Shown in pieces: positions 35,401 to 43,943 of a stretch of 64,000 nucleotides of DNA. How positions within the stretch are numbered: the stretch's first letter is position 1; each line of letters opens with the position of its first letter. The notes below the pieces were generated by a model. It was given only the letters and a program-made list of their open reading frames with translations. It did not search any database and had not been told where the DNA came from. The translations under genes and the position numbers were made by a program. The stretch comes from Flavobacterium notoginsengisoli (GTDB lineage Bacteria > Bacteroidota > Bacteroidia > Flavobacteriales > Flavobacteriaceae): contig NZ_JACHLB010000003.1 in assembly GCF_014207905.1 (NCBI RefSeq), forward strand, positions 496,001-560,000, given 5' to 3'.

Positions 35401-36966
35401 TTTGAAATTAGAAATAGAATCTCCCACAAATTTAAGTTTCCTTAAATCTGAATTTTCTACATTAATATGAAAATCATAACGGTTTTCTTTCTTGCTTAAA
35501 TCCAATAAACCATCAAAAGTCAAATTCAGATTCGGATCATTTACAGCAATTTGCCCTTTATAATAAGGAAGTTTGAAATTTCCGTTTACAACGATATTAT
35601 TATAAGTGTATTTATTATAATCTAACTTAGAAATATCTCCTTTTATAATCGTATTCAAATATTTCTCGGTAAAACCAACTCCATCAACATCAAGATTTAA
35701 ACTTGTTTTCCCAACGTCTTTTCTGCCTAAAAGTGCTCCTACATTAAAATTATCCAACACAATATTTCCAGAATAGGAAGCTTTATCAATAAAGTCCATA
35801 TTATTCAGATGAAGGTCAACTTTTCCGTTACCTAAATCTGTTGCCATTTTAAAATCGGTTTCTAATGCGGTTGTAGAAACCTTGGCTTTTCCGACAATAT
35901 TAAATTTACCAATTCGTTTAAGTTCTTTTGGAAGCTTTTTACCTAAAACGCCCGGAAGCAGAATTACTAAATCATCATAACTTGATAGCAGTTTATCAAA
36001 CTTTCCATCCATAAAAAACTTTTGAGTTTTACTACCTAAAAGATTCTTAAAGTTTATTGTTCCATTAATTTTTGACCCATTTGTATCACTCAATCTTAAT
36101 TTAGTAAGCGTTAAATCATTAAGCGGGCCGCTCATTTTTGTTTTGATTTTAAAGTGCTGATTTTTACCCAATCCGTCATAAAAATGACGAATATCATTTG
36201 TCGCAATAGATGCAGAATCTAAAACAACATTAAACCTTACTTTGTCCGTAAAATCAAGAAAATCTGATGGCTTATAATTTAAAATGGCAATACCATAAAT
36301 AGAAGATCTTTTCGTTTTAACCGCTAAATTTTCGACCTTAATTTGTTTTTTGGTATAACTAAATTTACCAGCAAAATTAGAAACATACAAACCTCGATGA
36401 TCCATAAAAGAAAATCTATGAATGGTCGTATTTACATCAGGTCCATAGAGTTTAAAATCGCTGATATAAGCATTTAATTTAGTGAAATCTAAAAACTTAG
36501 GTGTTGTTTTATTTTCATCAACAACAGAAAACCTTCCTTTTTCGATGTAGGCATTTTTAGCCGTTAAAAGAAAATGTTTAGTAGATTTTTTCTTAGGCGT
36601 ATTCTCAACTTCAAAGGCTTTAATGAATTTATTGATATTATTCTCATTTTCGCCTTTATATGTTTTTAGATTAAAGATTAAACCTGTAAGACGCAAATCG
36701 CCAAAAATTAGATCACCATCGAGTAATCGGCTAAAACTAGCAATATCAGTAGTAATAATATCCGAATAGATAAGCGTATTTTTATGATGATCTAAAATCA
36801 TCACTTTCTTCAATTTAACGCCTCCAAAAATATTAATTGCGGTTTTTTCTACGCTGATATTAACTTTAAAATCCTCATTTAAAGAGTTCGTAACATAATT
36901 GGCAATCTGGGTTTGAACAACAGGCAAAGAAAGTATAATAGCTAATGCCAGTGCAAGTAAAATCAA
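32422..36966 (-). CDS. tamB: translocation/assembly module TamB-like protein
   Basis: The 1514-residue protein has an N-terminal membrane helix (about 1-20), a very long beta-rich region of AsmA/TamB type, and a C-terminal DUF490 domain (about 1080-1460; LYLLSTGSFMSTDG, VSYEVDFDTFSEL). It bridges inner and outer membranes and moves phospholipids or helps autotransporter assembly. The last 55 residues are a Lys/Glu-rich low-complexity tail (EKEEEKKKKEEEKRKEEEKK) ending QGLIPDNDY. Start is TTG at 36966; no ATG is in frame before the helix, so the exact N-terminus is uncertain by up to 22 residues. Confidence 0.88.
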   Translation of the reverse strand: MILLALALAIILSLPVVQTQIANYVTNSLNEDFKVNISVEKTAINIFGGVKLKKVMILDHHKNTLIYSDIITTDIASFSRLLDGDLIFGDLRLTGLIFNLKTYKGENENNINKFIKAFEVENTPKKKSTKHFLLTAKNAYIEKGRFSVVDENKTTPKFLDFTKLNAYISDFKLYGPDVNTTIHRFSFMDHRGLYVSNFAGKFSYTKKQIKVENLAVKTKRSSIYGIAILNYKPSDFLDFTDKVRFNVVLDSASIATNDIRHFYDGLGKNQHFKIKTKMSGPLNDLTLTKLRLSDTNGSKINGTINFKNLLGSKTQKFFMDGKFDKLLSSYDDLVILLPGVLGKKLPKELKRIGKFNIVGKAKVSTTALETDFKMATDLGNGKVDLHLNNMDFIDKASYSGNIVLDNFNVGALLGRKDVGKTSLNLDVDGVGFTEKYLNTIIKGDISKLDYNKYTYNNIVVNGNFKLPYYKGQIAVNDPNLNLTFDGLLDLSKKENRYDFHINVENSDLRKLKFVGDSISNFKGDVEVQLTGNSIENLQGNIYIKDTEYQNPKATYVFDQVNINSSFDAERTRTITISSNDVVDGKIVGKFRFDQLDKLVMNSVGSLYTNYKPYKVRKGQFLRFNFRVYDKVVEMLYPEINIDSSTVVRGKIDSDLQEFKFRFRSKKITAAKNTFDNIRINVDNKNPLYNAYVELDSIKTPYYKIRDFNLINVTSKDTLFVRSEFKGGNQGEDYFNLDLYHTIDKNKNNIVGIKKSEMKFKDYIWYLNEEAGPDNQIVFDQFFKNFTFDNIVLSHENQKIDLNGVMKGSDYKDLELNFEDVDINKITPLNSKFVFDGNLNGKVNYKQNKNVYQPTASIKIDHLVLNKIELGTLNFDISGDETFRKFTVNSSIQNGFTESFRANGTFAIENKETIMDMSLKLEGFNLATLGTIGGDVLSNIRGTVSGNAAVVGNLKKPEINGRLYVEKAGMTIPYLNTDYELSDRTVIDLTNEKFLFRNNQLTDTKYGTKGLLNGSIEHKNFGDWKLDLNITSKRLLALDTKDSDDAAYFGTAFINGSASIRGPVEGLFIKVDAKSEKGTEVKIPINNVQSVGESSWIHFVTPQEKYNLANGIEEKTKNYNGLELEFDFDITPDAEVEVILDRNSGHGMKGKGYGSLLFKINTLGKFNMWGDFQAYEGTYNFKYGGLIDKKFAVKKGGSIIWEGNPMRAQLNLEAVYKTQANPAVLLDNTSSFNKKVPVEVVIGLRGDLASPEPNFDIQFPSVSNVLKSEIQYKLDDKDIRQTQALYLLSTGSFMSTDGFSQGDFSGTLTETASSLLGGIIKSDNDKVNIDLNYIAADRRTGQEVDGQFVANISSQVNERITINGKVGVPVGGVNESAIVGDIEILYRVNEDGTMNLRLFNKENDINYIGQGIGYTQGVGVSYEVDFDTFSELVNKLFKKSKIERASKTSDDLQDSYLNPDYVNFTSKKESEKNKKKAEKEEEKKKKEEEKRKEEEKKKKQQDQNNNQGLIPDNDY

Positions 36967-37161
36967 CCCAAATAGGGTTCTTGATATTATTTTCTTTACT
37001 GTTTTTATAGCTGTTTTAATTTTAGTTTTCTTTTAAATTTATTTTGAGCAGACAAAGAACAACTGTTTTTGATAAAAATTCTTTAATTTTGGACACTGCT
37101 TAAATCAAATAAATTCATTCCATTTGATTTGTCAAATATAATTCAAAATTTGTGCCTTTAT

Positions 37162-38184
37162 ATGCAAAATCCAGAGGTTTTTATTCTTGCCATCGAAAGT
37201 TCATGCGATGATACTGCTGCCGCGGTTTTACATAACGACAAAGTATTGTCAAATGTTGTAGCCAATCAATTAATTCATAATCAATACGGCGGTGTTGTTC
37301 CTGAATTGGCTTCTAGAGCACATCAGCAGAATATCGTACCTGTTATAGATGCCGCACTTCGTAAAGCAAATGTACAAAAAGAACAGTTAAGCGCAATTGC
37401 CTTTACGCAAGGCCCTGGACTAATGGGCTCGTTATTGGTTGGAACTTCTTTTAGCAAATCTTTATCTTTAGCATTAAAAGTTCCGTTAATTGCTGTAAAT
37501 CATATGCATGCTCATATTCTGGCTCATTTTATTGATGAAGAAGGTTATGATAAACCAGAATTTCCATTTTTAGCATTAACCATTAGCGGAGGACATACAC
37601 AAATCGTAAAAGTGAATAGTTTTTTTGATATGGAAATTATCGGAGAAACAACAGACGACGCTGTAGGTGAAGCTTTCGACAAAAGCGCCAAAATTCTTGG
37701 ACTTCCTTATCCAGGCGGCCCATTGATTGACAAATATGCAAAAGAAGGAAATCCGAAAGCCTTTACTTTTACAAAACCAAAAGTTCCTGGATTAGACTTT
37801 AGTTTTTCTGGGCTTAAGACTGCTATTCTATATTTCATTCAAAAAAATAAACAAGCAAACCCAAATTTCATCGAAGAAAATTTGAATGATATTTGCGCTT
37901 CTATTCAGCATACCATCATTGAGATTTTAATGGATAAAATAAAATTGGCTGTAAAAGAAACCGGAATTACCCAAATTGCTATTGGCGGTGGAGTTTCTGC
38001 AAATTCTGGAATTAGAAATACATTGAAAGAAACCGAAAGCAAATACGGCTGGAAAACTTTTATCCCGAAATTTGAATATACAACCGATAATGCTGCTATG
38101 ATTGGAATTGTTGGCTATCAAAAATACTTATCAAATCGTTTTGAAACTTCTGCAGTGGTTTCTAAAGCAAGAATTCAGTTTTAA
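37162..38184 (+). CDS. tsaD: tRNA N6-threonylcarbamoyladenosine transferase TsaD
   Basis: With the ATG at 37162 the protein has 340 residues and begins MQNPEVFILAIESSCDDTAA, the normal TsaD start; a TTG at 37129 is in frame but adds an unusual leader. Metal ligands H114 and H118 sit in NHMHAHIL, with GPGLMGSLLVGTSFSK and ISGGHTQIVKV. It makes t6A37 in ANN-decoding tRNAs together with TsaB and TsaE, which are not in the window. rsmE follows 2 bases later. Confidence 0.94.
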   Translation: MQNPEVFILAIESSCDDTAAAVLHNDKVLSNVVANQLIHNQYGGVVPELASRAHQQNIVPVIDAALRKANVQKEQLSAIAFTQGPGLMGSLLVGTSFSKSLSLALKVPLIAVNHMHAHILAHFIDEEGYDKPEFPFLALTISGGHTQIVKVNSFFDMEIIGETTDDAVGEAFDKSAKILGLPYPGGPLIDKYAKEGNPKAFTFTKPKVPGLDFSFSGLKTAILYFIQKNKQANPNFIEENLNDICASIQHTIIEILMDKIKLAVKETGITQIAIGGGVSANSGIRNTLKETESKYGWKTFIPKFEYTTDNAAMIGIVGYQKYLSNRFETSAVVSKARIQF

Positions 38185-38186
38185 TC

Positions 38187-38891
38187 ATGCAGTTATTTTT
38201 TAATCCGAATATAAATGAAACCACAGAAAGCTTTTCTTTTGATAAAGAAGAAAGCCGTCATATTATAAAGGTTCTTCGCAAAAAAGACTCCGACATATTA
38301 CATGTCACAAATGGTTTTGGACTATTGTTTGAAACACAAATTACATTGGCATCTGACAACAAATGTACCGTTGAAGTACTTTCTATAAAAAATGCCGAAA
38401 AGCCTAAATTCCATCTGCATCTTGCCGTTGCACCAACTAAAATGAATGATCGTTTTGAGTGGTTTCTGGAAAAAGCGACCGAAATTGGGATTCAGGAAAT
38501 AACGCCTATTTTTTGCGATCGTTCTGAAAGAAAAGTAATTAATCGAGAGCGTTTTGAAAAAATTATTCTTTCGGCAATGAAACAGTGCAACGAAACATTT
38601 CTTCCTAAATTGAATGAAGCTATTTCGTTTAAAGAATTTATTAAACAACAAAAAAATGGTTTGCAATTAATTGCTCATTGCGAAGAAACAGATAAAAAAT
38701 CACTGAAAGAGGTTTTAAAACCAAATGAAGACGTTACAATCTTAATTGGACCAGAAGGAGATTTTTCTGAGAAAGAAATTGCTTTAGCATTAGAAAACAA
38801 TTATAAACCAGTAACTTTAGGAAATACGCGTTTGAGAACAGAAACGGCTGCTGTTGTGGCTTGCCATAGCGTTGTGTTTTTCAATGAATAG
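38187..38891 (+). CDS. rsmE: 16S rRNA (uracil(1498)-N(3))-methyltransferase
   Basis: The 234-residue SPOUT methyltransferase has an N-terminal PUA-like domain (EESRHIIKVLRKKDSD) and the knotted SAM site: FEWFLEKATEIGIQEITP, ILIGPEGDFSEKE and TLGNTRLRTETAAV. It methylates U1498 in the small-subunit decoding site. It begins 2 bases after the tsaD stop, so both are made from one transcript. Confidence 0.95.
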   Translation: MQLFFNPNINETTESFSFDKEESRHIIKVLRKKDSDILHVTNGFGLLFETQITLASDNKCTVEVLSIKNAEKPKFHLHLAVAPTKMNDRFEWFLEKATEIGIQEITPIFCDRSERKVINRERFEKIILSAMKQCNETFLPKLNEAISFKEFIKQQKNGLQLIAHCEETDKKSLKEVLKPNEDVTILIGPEGDFSEKEIALALENNYKPVTLGNTRLRTETAAVVACHSVVFFNE

Positions 38892-38910
38892 ATAAACTTA
38901 AACACAATCT

Positions 38911-39011
38911 TGTCATTTCGACGAAGGAGAAATCTTCGTTAGAAAATCGACAAAGCTTGGAACTCACTTTATGGAGCTACTTGCGAAGATTTCTCCTTCG
39001 TCGAAATGACA
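38911..39011. repeat. 101-bp palindromic REP-like element with perfect 28-bp arms
   Basis: The arms at 38911-38938 and 38984-39011 are exact inverse copies over 28 bases, starting TGTCATTTCGACGAAGG, with a 45-base loop. This is a widespread Bacteroidota-type intergenic palindrome. It lies between rsmE (ends 38891) and the DUF4159 gene (starts 39044). It could end rsmE transcription from either direction. It overlaps an in-frame TTG at 38957, which is therefore not the start of the next gene. Confidence 0.9.
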
Positions 39012-39043
39012 AAAAATGCGAAAACACGATATTTAGAAATCAA

Positions 39044-39682
39044 ATGAAAAAAATATTTTACTTATTATTACTTTTTTCAATCCCTTCTTTTTCACAAGAA
39101 ATTGCTTTGCTTAAATATAGCGGAGGTGGCGACTGGTACGCTAATCCGACTTCTTTGCCAAATCTGATTTCTTTTTGCAATGCCAATATCAATACCCGAA
39201 TCAAGAATAAGCCTTCGACTGTCGAACCGAGTAATCCTGATTTATTTTCTTATCCGTTTGTTCACATGACGGGGCATGGAAATGTCGTTTTTAGCGATGC
39301 AGATGTTGCAAACTTGAGAAATTATTTAACTGGAGGTGGTTTTCTTCATATTGATGATAATTACGGAATGGATCAGTTTATTAGAAAGGAAATCAAAAAG
39401 ATATTTCCGAATAATAATTTAGTTGAAATTGCGGCAAATCATCCTATTTTTCAAAAACCATTTCCTTTTCCAAATGGATTGCCTAAAATTCACGAACATG
39501 ACGGAACTCGTCCGCAAGCTTTTGGCATTTTTATAGATAACAAATTGGTTTTACTTTATACTTACGAATGTGATTTGGGTGACGGCTGGGAAGATGCCGA
39601 AGTTCATAACGATCCAGCAAATGTAAGAGACAAAGCACTAAAAATGGGCGCAAATATTATCAACTATATTTTTACTAATTAG
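39044..39682 (+). CDS. DUF4159 domain protein, exported
   Basis: With the ATG at 39044 the protein has 212 residues and a clean signal peptide (MKKIFYLLLLFSIPSFSQ). The mature part, with YPFVHMTGHGNVVFSD, LRNYLTGGGFLHIDDNYGMD, NHPIFQKPF and the CDLGDGWED segment, matches the DUF4159 family, which resembles a class-I glutamine amidotransferase or GldG-like fold. Its role is unknown. An upstream TTG (38957) lies inside the palindrome and is rejected. Confidence 0.85.
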   Translation: MKKIFYLLLLFSIPSFSQEIALLKYSGGGDWYANPTSLPNLISFCNANINTRIKNKPSTVEPSNPDLFSYPFVHMTGHGNVVFSDADVANLRNYLTGGGFLHIDDNYGMDQFIRKEIKKIFPNNNLVEIAANHPIFQKPFPFPNGLPKIHEHDGTRPQAFGIFIDNKLVLLYTYECDLGDGWEDAEVHNDPANVRDKALKMGANIINYIFTN

Positions 39683-39734
39683 TGACTAGTAATTCATCAA
39701 ATTAAAAAGAAAAATCATTTAGATTCAGAGTCAC

Positions 39735-39795
39735 CACTATTCACTATTCACTAATCACTAATCACTAATCACTAATCACTTTTCACTTTTCACTA
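39735..39795. repeat. ACTAATC heptamer tandem array (4 perfect copies at 39750-39777)
   Basis: Four perfect ACTAATC copies are preceded by degenerate CTATTCA copies and followed by CACTTTT repeats, all in the gap between the DUF4159 gene and the TrmH-type gene. It matches the heptamers at 18514-18555. The unit is too short and has no spacers for CRISPR. Confidence 0.8.
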
Positions 39796-39802
39796 ACAAA
39801 AA

Positions 39803-40300
39803 ATGCAGCTGACTCACGAAGAAAACCAATTTGAAAGAAAAACATTTCCGATAACGCTAGTTTGCGATCACATTTACTTTCAGCAGAATATTGGTTCTTT
39901 ATTTAGAATTTCTGAAGCTTTCGGAGTCGAAAATATTATCTTTTTCGGAAAAGATATTCCGCTTACGCCACGTAAAATCAATAAAACTTCTCGAAGCACA
40001 CATCTACATGTTGCCCATTCTGTAATTGAAGAATTTGCAGAACTTAAATCTTTTCTATTAGATAATAATTTTGAAATTATCTCATTGGAAATTGCTTCCA
40101 ACAGTAAACCTCTTAAAGAAGTACTTGTTCCTGAAAACAAAAAAATCGCTCTTTTAATTGGAAGCGAAATCAACGGAATTTCAGAAGAACTTCTAAAACT
40201 TTCTCATCAAATTGTGCATATTAATATGTTTGGAAAAAACAGCAGTATGAATGTCGTACAAGCTGCCAGTATTGCACTTTACGAGTTAACTTCTCTCTAA
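39803..40300 (+). CDS. TrmH/SpoU-family RNA methyltransferase
   Basis: The 165-residue protein is about the size of TrmL. SpoU motifs: VCDHIYFQQNIGSLFRISEAFGV (motif 1 with NIG), LLIGSEINGISEELL (motif 2) and INMFGKNSSMNVVQAASIALYEL (motif 3, with the SAM-knot serine and asparagine). It should 2'-O-methylate a tRNA or rRNA ribose; the target is not clear from sequence. Confidence 0.9.
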   Translation: MQLTHEENQFERKTFPITLVCDHIYFQQNIGSLFRISEAFGVENIIFFGKDIPLTPRKINKTSRSTHLHVAHSVIEEFAELKSFLLDNNFEIISLEIASNSKPLKEVLVPENKKIALLIGSEINGISEELLKLSHQIVHINMFGKNSSMNVVQAASIALYELTSL

Positions 40301-40505
40301 AAGACTGAACTCTAAGTGTTTCTTTCGAAAGACTTTTCTTTTTTAAACTATTTATCTTCTTAAAATCATCGTTAAAACAACAAAAAAACACGACGAAATA
40401 CATTAAAAAAAATAAAAAGAAAGTAAAATCGTACTAATATTACTATTGTCGATTTTTGTAAGAACTAGAGTTTATAAGGCATTGCAAAAATTCTCACAAA
40501 ATATC

Positions 40506-40581
40506 TGTTATAAAATTTTTCTGTAATTTCATTTTGTTATAAAATTGCGTAAATATTTAACCAAACAATGTTTTTATAACA
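40506..40581 (+). promoter_or_regulatory. three TGTTATAAAA motifs upstream of the metalloprotease gene
   Basis: TGTTATAAAATT occurs at 40506-40517 and again at 40535-40546, 29 bases apart. Its inverse TTTTATAACA occurs at 40572-40581, 17 bases before the ATG. The spacing and the inverse copy suggest an operator for a dimeric regulator. No Bacteroidota -7 box with an exact match is seen. The rest of the 297-base gap shows nothing more. Confidence 0.4.
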
Positions 40582-40597
40582 AAAAACCCAAATTATT

Positions 40598-41557
40598 ATG
40601 AAAAAAGTTATTATTACAACATTTGCAGCTTTGATGCTGTTTGCTTGTCAAAATGAGCAATCTGATGCAACCAATTCAGAAACTATGGCAGCTTCACGAC
40701 GCGGATGCGCAACCCAAGAAGTCTTAGAAGCACAACTTAAAGCTGACCCAATGCTGGCTATTAAAATGAATGAAATTGAAGCTTTTACAGCCAAACATGG
40801 TTTAAGTGGTTTTACTGGCCGCTTGGTAAATGGTAAAATCGAGATTCCTGTTGTCGTTAACGTTCTTTACAGAACATCTGCTCAAAACATTTCTGATGCA
40901 CAAATTCAATCTCAAATTGATGTTTTAAACAAAGATTTTAACGCTCTAAATTCTGATTACAATAATGTTCCAGCATTATTTTCTGGAGTAAAAGCCAATG
41001 TAGGAATTACTTTTGTTTTGGATCAGATTATTAGAAAATCGACTACCAAAACTTCTTGGGGAACAAATGACGCCATGAAAAAAACTGCTCAAGGCGGAAT
41101 TGCACCAACTTCTCCAACAACTAAATTAAACATTTGGACTTGCAACATTGGAGGCGGAATTTTAGGCTACGCTCAATTTCCTGGTGGTGCATCGTCTACT
41201 GACGGAGTTGTTATTGATCCTCGCTATTTTGGACTGTCTGGCGCTGCAAATGCTCCATTCAACTTAGGAAGAACAGCAACTCATGAAGTTGGACATTGGA
41301 TGAATTTACGCCACATTTGGGGAGATGCAACTTGCGGAAGCGATCTAGTTGCAGATACACCAACTCATAATGAAGAAAATTATGGAGTTCCTGCTTATCC
41401 TCACTATAGCACTTGTTCTGGAACGCCAGTAGAAATGACAATGAACTACATGGATTATGTTGATGACGCGGCAATGTACATGTTTTCGACAGGACAAAAA
41501 AATAGAATAGCAGCAATATTTACAGCTGGAGGAGCTAGAGCTTCTTTTGCTCAATAA
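40598..41557 (+). CDS. M43B (pappalysin-like) zinc metalloprotease, lipoprotein
   Basis: The 319-residue lipoprotein (lipobox LFAC, C17) has HEVGHWMNLRHIWGD: zinc ligands H229, H233 and H239 and catalytic E230, then a Met-turn in MTMNYMDYVDD (about 281-290). This is the M43B/cytophagalysin type common in Bacteroidota. A pro-region of about 60 residues separates the lipobox from the catalytic domain. It has no type IX secretion C-terminal domain, so it should stay lipid-anchored in the outer membrane or periplasm. It has its own terminator. Confidence 0.93.
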   Translation: MKKVIITTFAALMLFACQNEQSDATNSETMAASRRGCATQEVLEAQLKADPMLAIKMNEIEAFTAKHGLSGFTGRLVNGKIEIPVVVNVLYRTSAQNISDAQIQSQIDVLNKDFNALNSDYNNVPALFSGVKANVGITFVLDQIIRKSTTKTSWGTNDAMKKTAQGGIAPTSPTTKLNIWTCNIGGGILGYAQFPGGASSTDGVVIDPRYFGLSGAANAPFNLGRTATHEVGHWMNLRHIWGDATCGSDLVADTPTHNEENYGVPAYPHYSTCSGTPVEMTMNYMDYVDDAAMYMFSTGQKNRIAAIFTAGGARASFAQ

Positions 41558-41577
41558 TTGCTGGCAAAGTAAAGCAT

Positions 41578-41608
41578 AAAGCGAGATCTAACACATCTCG
41601 CTTTTTTT
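41578..41608 (+). terminator. terminator after the metalloprotease gene
   Basis: AAAGCGAGAT (41578-41587) and ATCTCGCTTT (41595-41604) form a perfect stem with a 7-base loop and a T run. Confidence 0.88.
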
Positions 41609-41664
41609 ATTTATAGTAAAATTTTAAAATGCTTTTTCCTATATTTATAGTCTAAATTTTTAAC

Positions 41665-42756
41665 ATGGTCACATCAAAAACTATTTCGAACGGAATTTTA
41701 AGAGCTTTAGCAACTATCTTAATAATTGGTATCGTTTTATATTTTTTATACGAAATTCAAACCGTAATTGTTTACCTCTGTATTTCATTACTATTATGTT
41801 TGATTTCAAATCCGTTGATCTTGTTCTTAAAAAACAAGCTGAAATTTGGCAATTCTATGGCTGCCACAACCACAATTATCCTTTTCATTTTTCTAATTGT
41901 GGGTTTCATTTTATTATTTGTTCCCTTAATTATCTCTCAAGCCAACAATTTAGCATTATTAGATACGGCGCATCTTCAAACTAAATTTATTGAAACAGAA
42001 ACACATCTTGAAGAGTATTTTAATATTCAGCATATCGATTTAAACAAAATAATTAAAGATTCAAAACTTACATCTGTACTTGATTTTAGTTATTTTACTG
42101 GATTTATAAATTCGATCATCAATTTTATGGCCGATATGGGAATGGGATTAGTATCAGTGTTTTTTATCACTTTTTTCTTTATCAAAGACCAAGATGTTTT
42201 TAAAGATCAAGCTAGAAGAATACTTCCAGATTCAAACGAAGACAAAATTCTAAATTCAATTACTAAAATTAACCATCTTCTAACACGCTATTTTATTGGT
42301 TTATTATTACAGCTTATTGTTGTCTTTATTCTATATCTAATTGTACTATTAATTTTTGGAAATAAAAATGCCTTTGTTATCGCTTTCTTGTGCGCAATTC
42401 TAAATATCATACCTTATTTAGGCCCAATTATCGGAACTACTTTGGCCGGAATTCTAACTATGATTAGCATGATCGGGCAAGATTTTCAATCGGAAATTCT
42501 GCCAACGACTATTTATGTTATTATTGGATTTTTAATAGTTCAAGCAATTGATAATAATGTGAGCCAACCAATAATTTCATCAAAAAGTGTAAATTCGCAC
42601 CCGTTAGAAATTTTCTTAATTATCTTGATTAGCGGTATAACGTTCGGAATTGTGGGTATGATCATTGCAGTTCCAGCTTTTACAATTATAAAAGTAATTT
42701 TGAAAGAATTTTTTCCAAACAATAAAATCGTCTCCGTATTAACTGAAAGAATTTAG
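41665..42756 (+). CDS. AI-2E-type transporter family permease
   Basis: The 363-residue membrane protein has about seven hydrophobic segments and the family-typical FCAILNIIPYLGPIIG-like run (AILNIIPYLGPIIGT), IVQAIDNNVSQPIIS and HPLEIFLIILISGITFGIVGMIIAVP. Family members have been linked to autoinducer-2 export or sodium transport, neither proven here. It lies 2 bases before a methyltransferase gene and may be co-transcribed. Confidence 0.88.
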   Translation: MVTSKTISNGILRALATILIIGIVLYFLYEIQTVIVYLCISLLLCLISNPLILFLKNKLKFGNSMAATTTIILFIFLIVGFILLFVPLIISQANNLALLDTAHLQTKFIETETHLEEYFNIQHIDLNKIIKDSKLTSVLDFSYFTGFINSIINFMADMGMGLVSVFFITFFFIKDQDVFKDQARRILPDSNEDKILNSITKINHLLTRYFIGLLLQLIVVFILYLIVLLIFGNKNAFVIAFLCAILNIIPYLGPIIGTTLAGILTMISMIGQDFQSEILPTTIYVIIGFLIVQAIDNNVSQPIISSKSVNSHPLEIFLIILISGITFGIVGMIIAVPAFTIIKVILKEFFPNNKIVSVLTERI

Positions 42757-42758
42757 CT

Positions 42759-43940
42759 TTGAACACTTTACTTTTGCATCCAGATATTCAGGAATTTATA
42801 ATTCAAAATACTGGTGCAGACTTAACAAAATTAGCACTTCAAAAAAATCCATTTCCGGAAGTTGAGTGGAAATTGATTTTAAATCAAATTGAAGCAAGAT
42901 CTAAAGCCAAAGAAAAACTCCCGACTTGGTTTTCGGCTCCTAATATTATTTATCCAAGTAAAGTTTCGGTAGAGCAAACTTCTTCAGAAAAAACAGCGTC
43001 TTACAAAGCCGACTTGATTTCTGGTAAAACTTTAATTGATCTTACTGGAGGTTTTGGTGTTGATGATTATTATTTTTCGAAGAAATTTAAATCGGTAACA
43101 CATTGTGAAATAAACGAAGAATTGTCTGAGATTGTGGCACATAATTTCAAACAATTAGAGATTGAGAATTGTAGTTTTTTTCCAGGCGATTCTATTGATT
43201 TATTAGAAAAAACAAATCAAAAATTTGATTGGATTTACATCGATCCATCAAGAAGAAATGATGCAAAAGGCAAAGTTTTTATGCTCAAAGACTGTCTGCC
43301 AAATGTACCCGAACTCCTTGATTTTTATTTTGAAAAAGCAGATTCTATTTTAATAAAAACAGCACCACTTTTAGATATTTCGGCAGGATTATCAGAATTA
43401 AAAAATGTCAAAAACATTCATATAATTGCGCTTGAAAATGAAGTAAAAGAACTTCTTTTTGAAATTCATAAAAATTATACAGGCGAAATCACTTTAAAAA
43501 CGGCAAATATTTTAAAAGAGAAAACAGAAACTTTTGAATTTGTTTTGAACGAAGAAACTTCGATTCCAACTTATGATTTTCCTAAAAAAAACATTTACGA
43601 GCCGAACGCTGCAATTATGAAATCTGGAGGCTTTGATGAAGTAAGTGTTATTTTTAAAATAGATAAATTACATAAACATTCACATTTGTATACTTCTGAA
43701 AGTTTAATTGATTTTCCAGGAAGAAGATTTGAGGTTCAAAAAGCCATTCCATACCATAAAAATGAGATGAAAACAGAACTTGCCAATAAGCAAGCTAATA
43801 TTACTACTCGCAATTTTCCGGAGACAGTAGAAAACATTCGCAAAAAATGGAAAATAAAAAATGGAGGTAATTTGTATTGTTTTTTTACAACAGATGTAAA
43901 AGATAACAAAATAGTTTTAATTTGCACCAAAATAATCTAA
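42759..43940 (+). CDS. class I SAM-dependent methyltransferase with THUMP-like domain
   Basis: The 393-residue protein has a SAM-binding core (LIDLTGGFGVDDYYFS, CEINEELSEIVAHN, PGDSIDLL, IYIDPSRRN) followed by a C-terminal region of THUMP-like/PG_1098 ferredoxin-like type known only in Bacteroidota-like proteins. The DPSRR motif after beta-4 points to a base or amine methyltransferase, perhaps on RNA. The start is TTG at 42759, 2 bases after the permease stop; no ATG is in frame nearby, and MNTLLLHPDIQEFI fits the family. Confidence 0.85.
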   Translation: MNTLLLHPDIQEFIIQNTGADLTKLALQKNPFPEVEWKLILNQIEARSKAKEKLPTWFSAPNIIYPSKVSVEQTSSEKTASYKADLISGKTLIDLTGGFGVDDYYFSKKFKSVTHCEINEELSEIVAHNFKQLEIENCSFFPGDSIDLLEKTNQKFDWIYIDPSRRNDAKGKVFMLKDCLPNVPELLDFYFEKADSILIKTAPLLDISAGLSELKNVKNIHIIALENEVKELLFEIHKNYTGEITLKTANILKEKTETFEFVLNEETSIPTYDFPKKNIYEPNAAIMKSGGFDEVSVIFKIDKLHKHSHLYTSESLIDFPGRRFEVQKAIPYHKNEMKTELANKQANITTRNFPETVENIRKKWKIKNGGNLYCFFTTDVKDNKIVLICTKII

Positions 43941-43943
43941 ACA

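Noticed and set aside
38957..39043. Extension of the DUF4159 protein to an upstream TTG at 38957
   Set aside because: The extra residues come from the palindromic repeat and would hide a good signal peptide beginning at the ATG at 39044.
39735..39795. Tandem heptamers looked at as a possible CRISPR array
   Set aside because: The unit is 7 bases with no spacers, and no cas gene is in the window.
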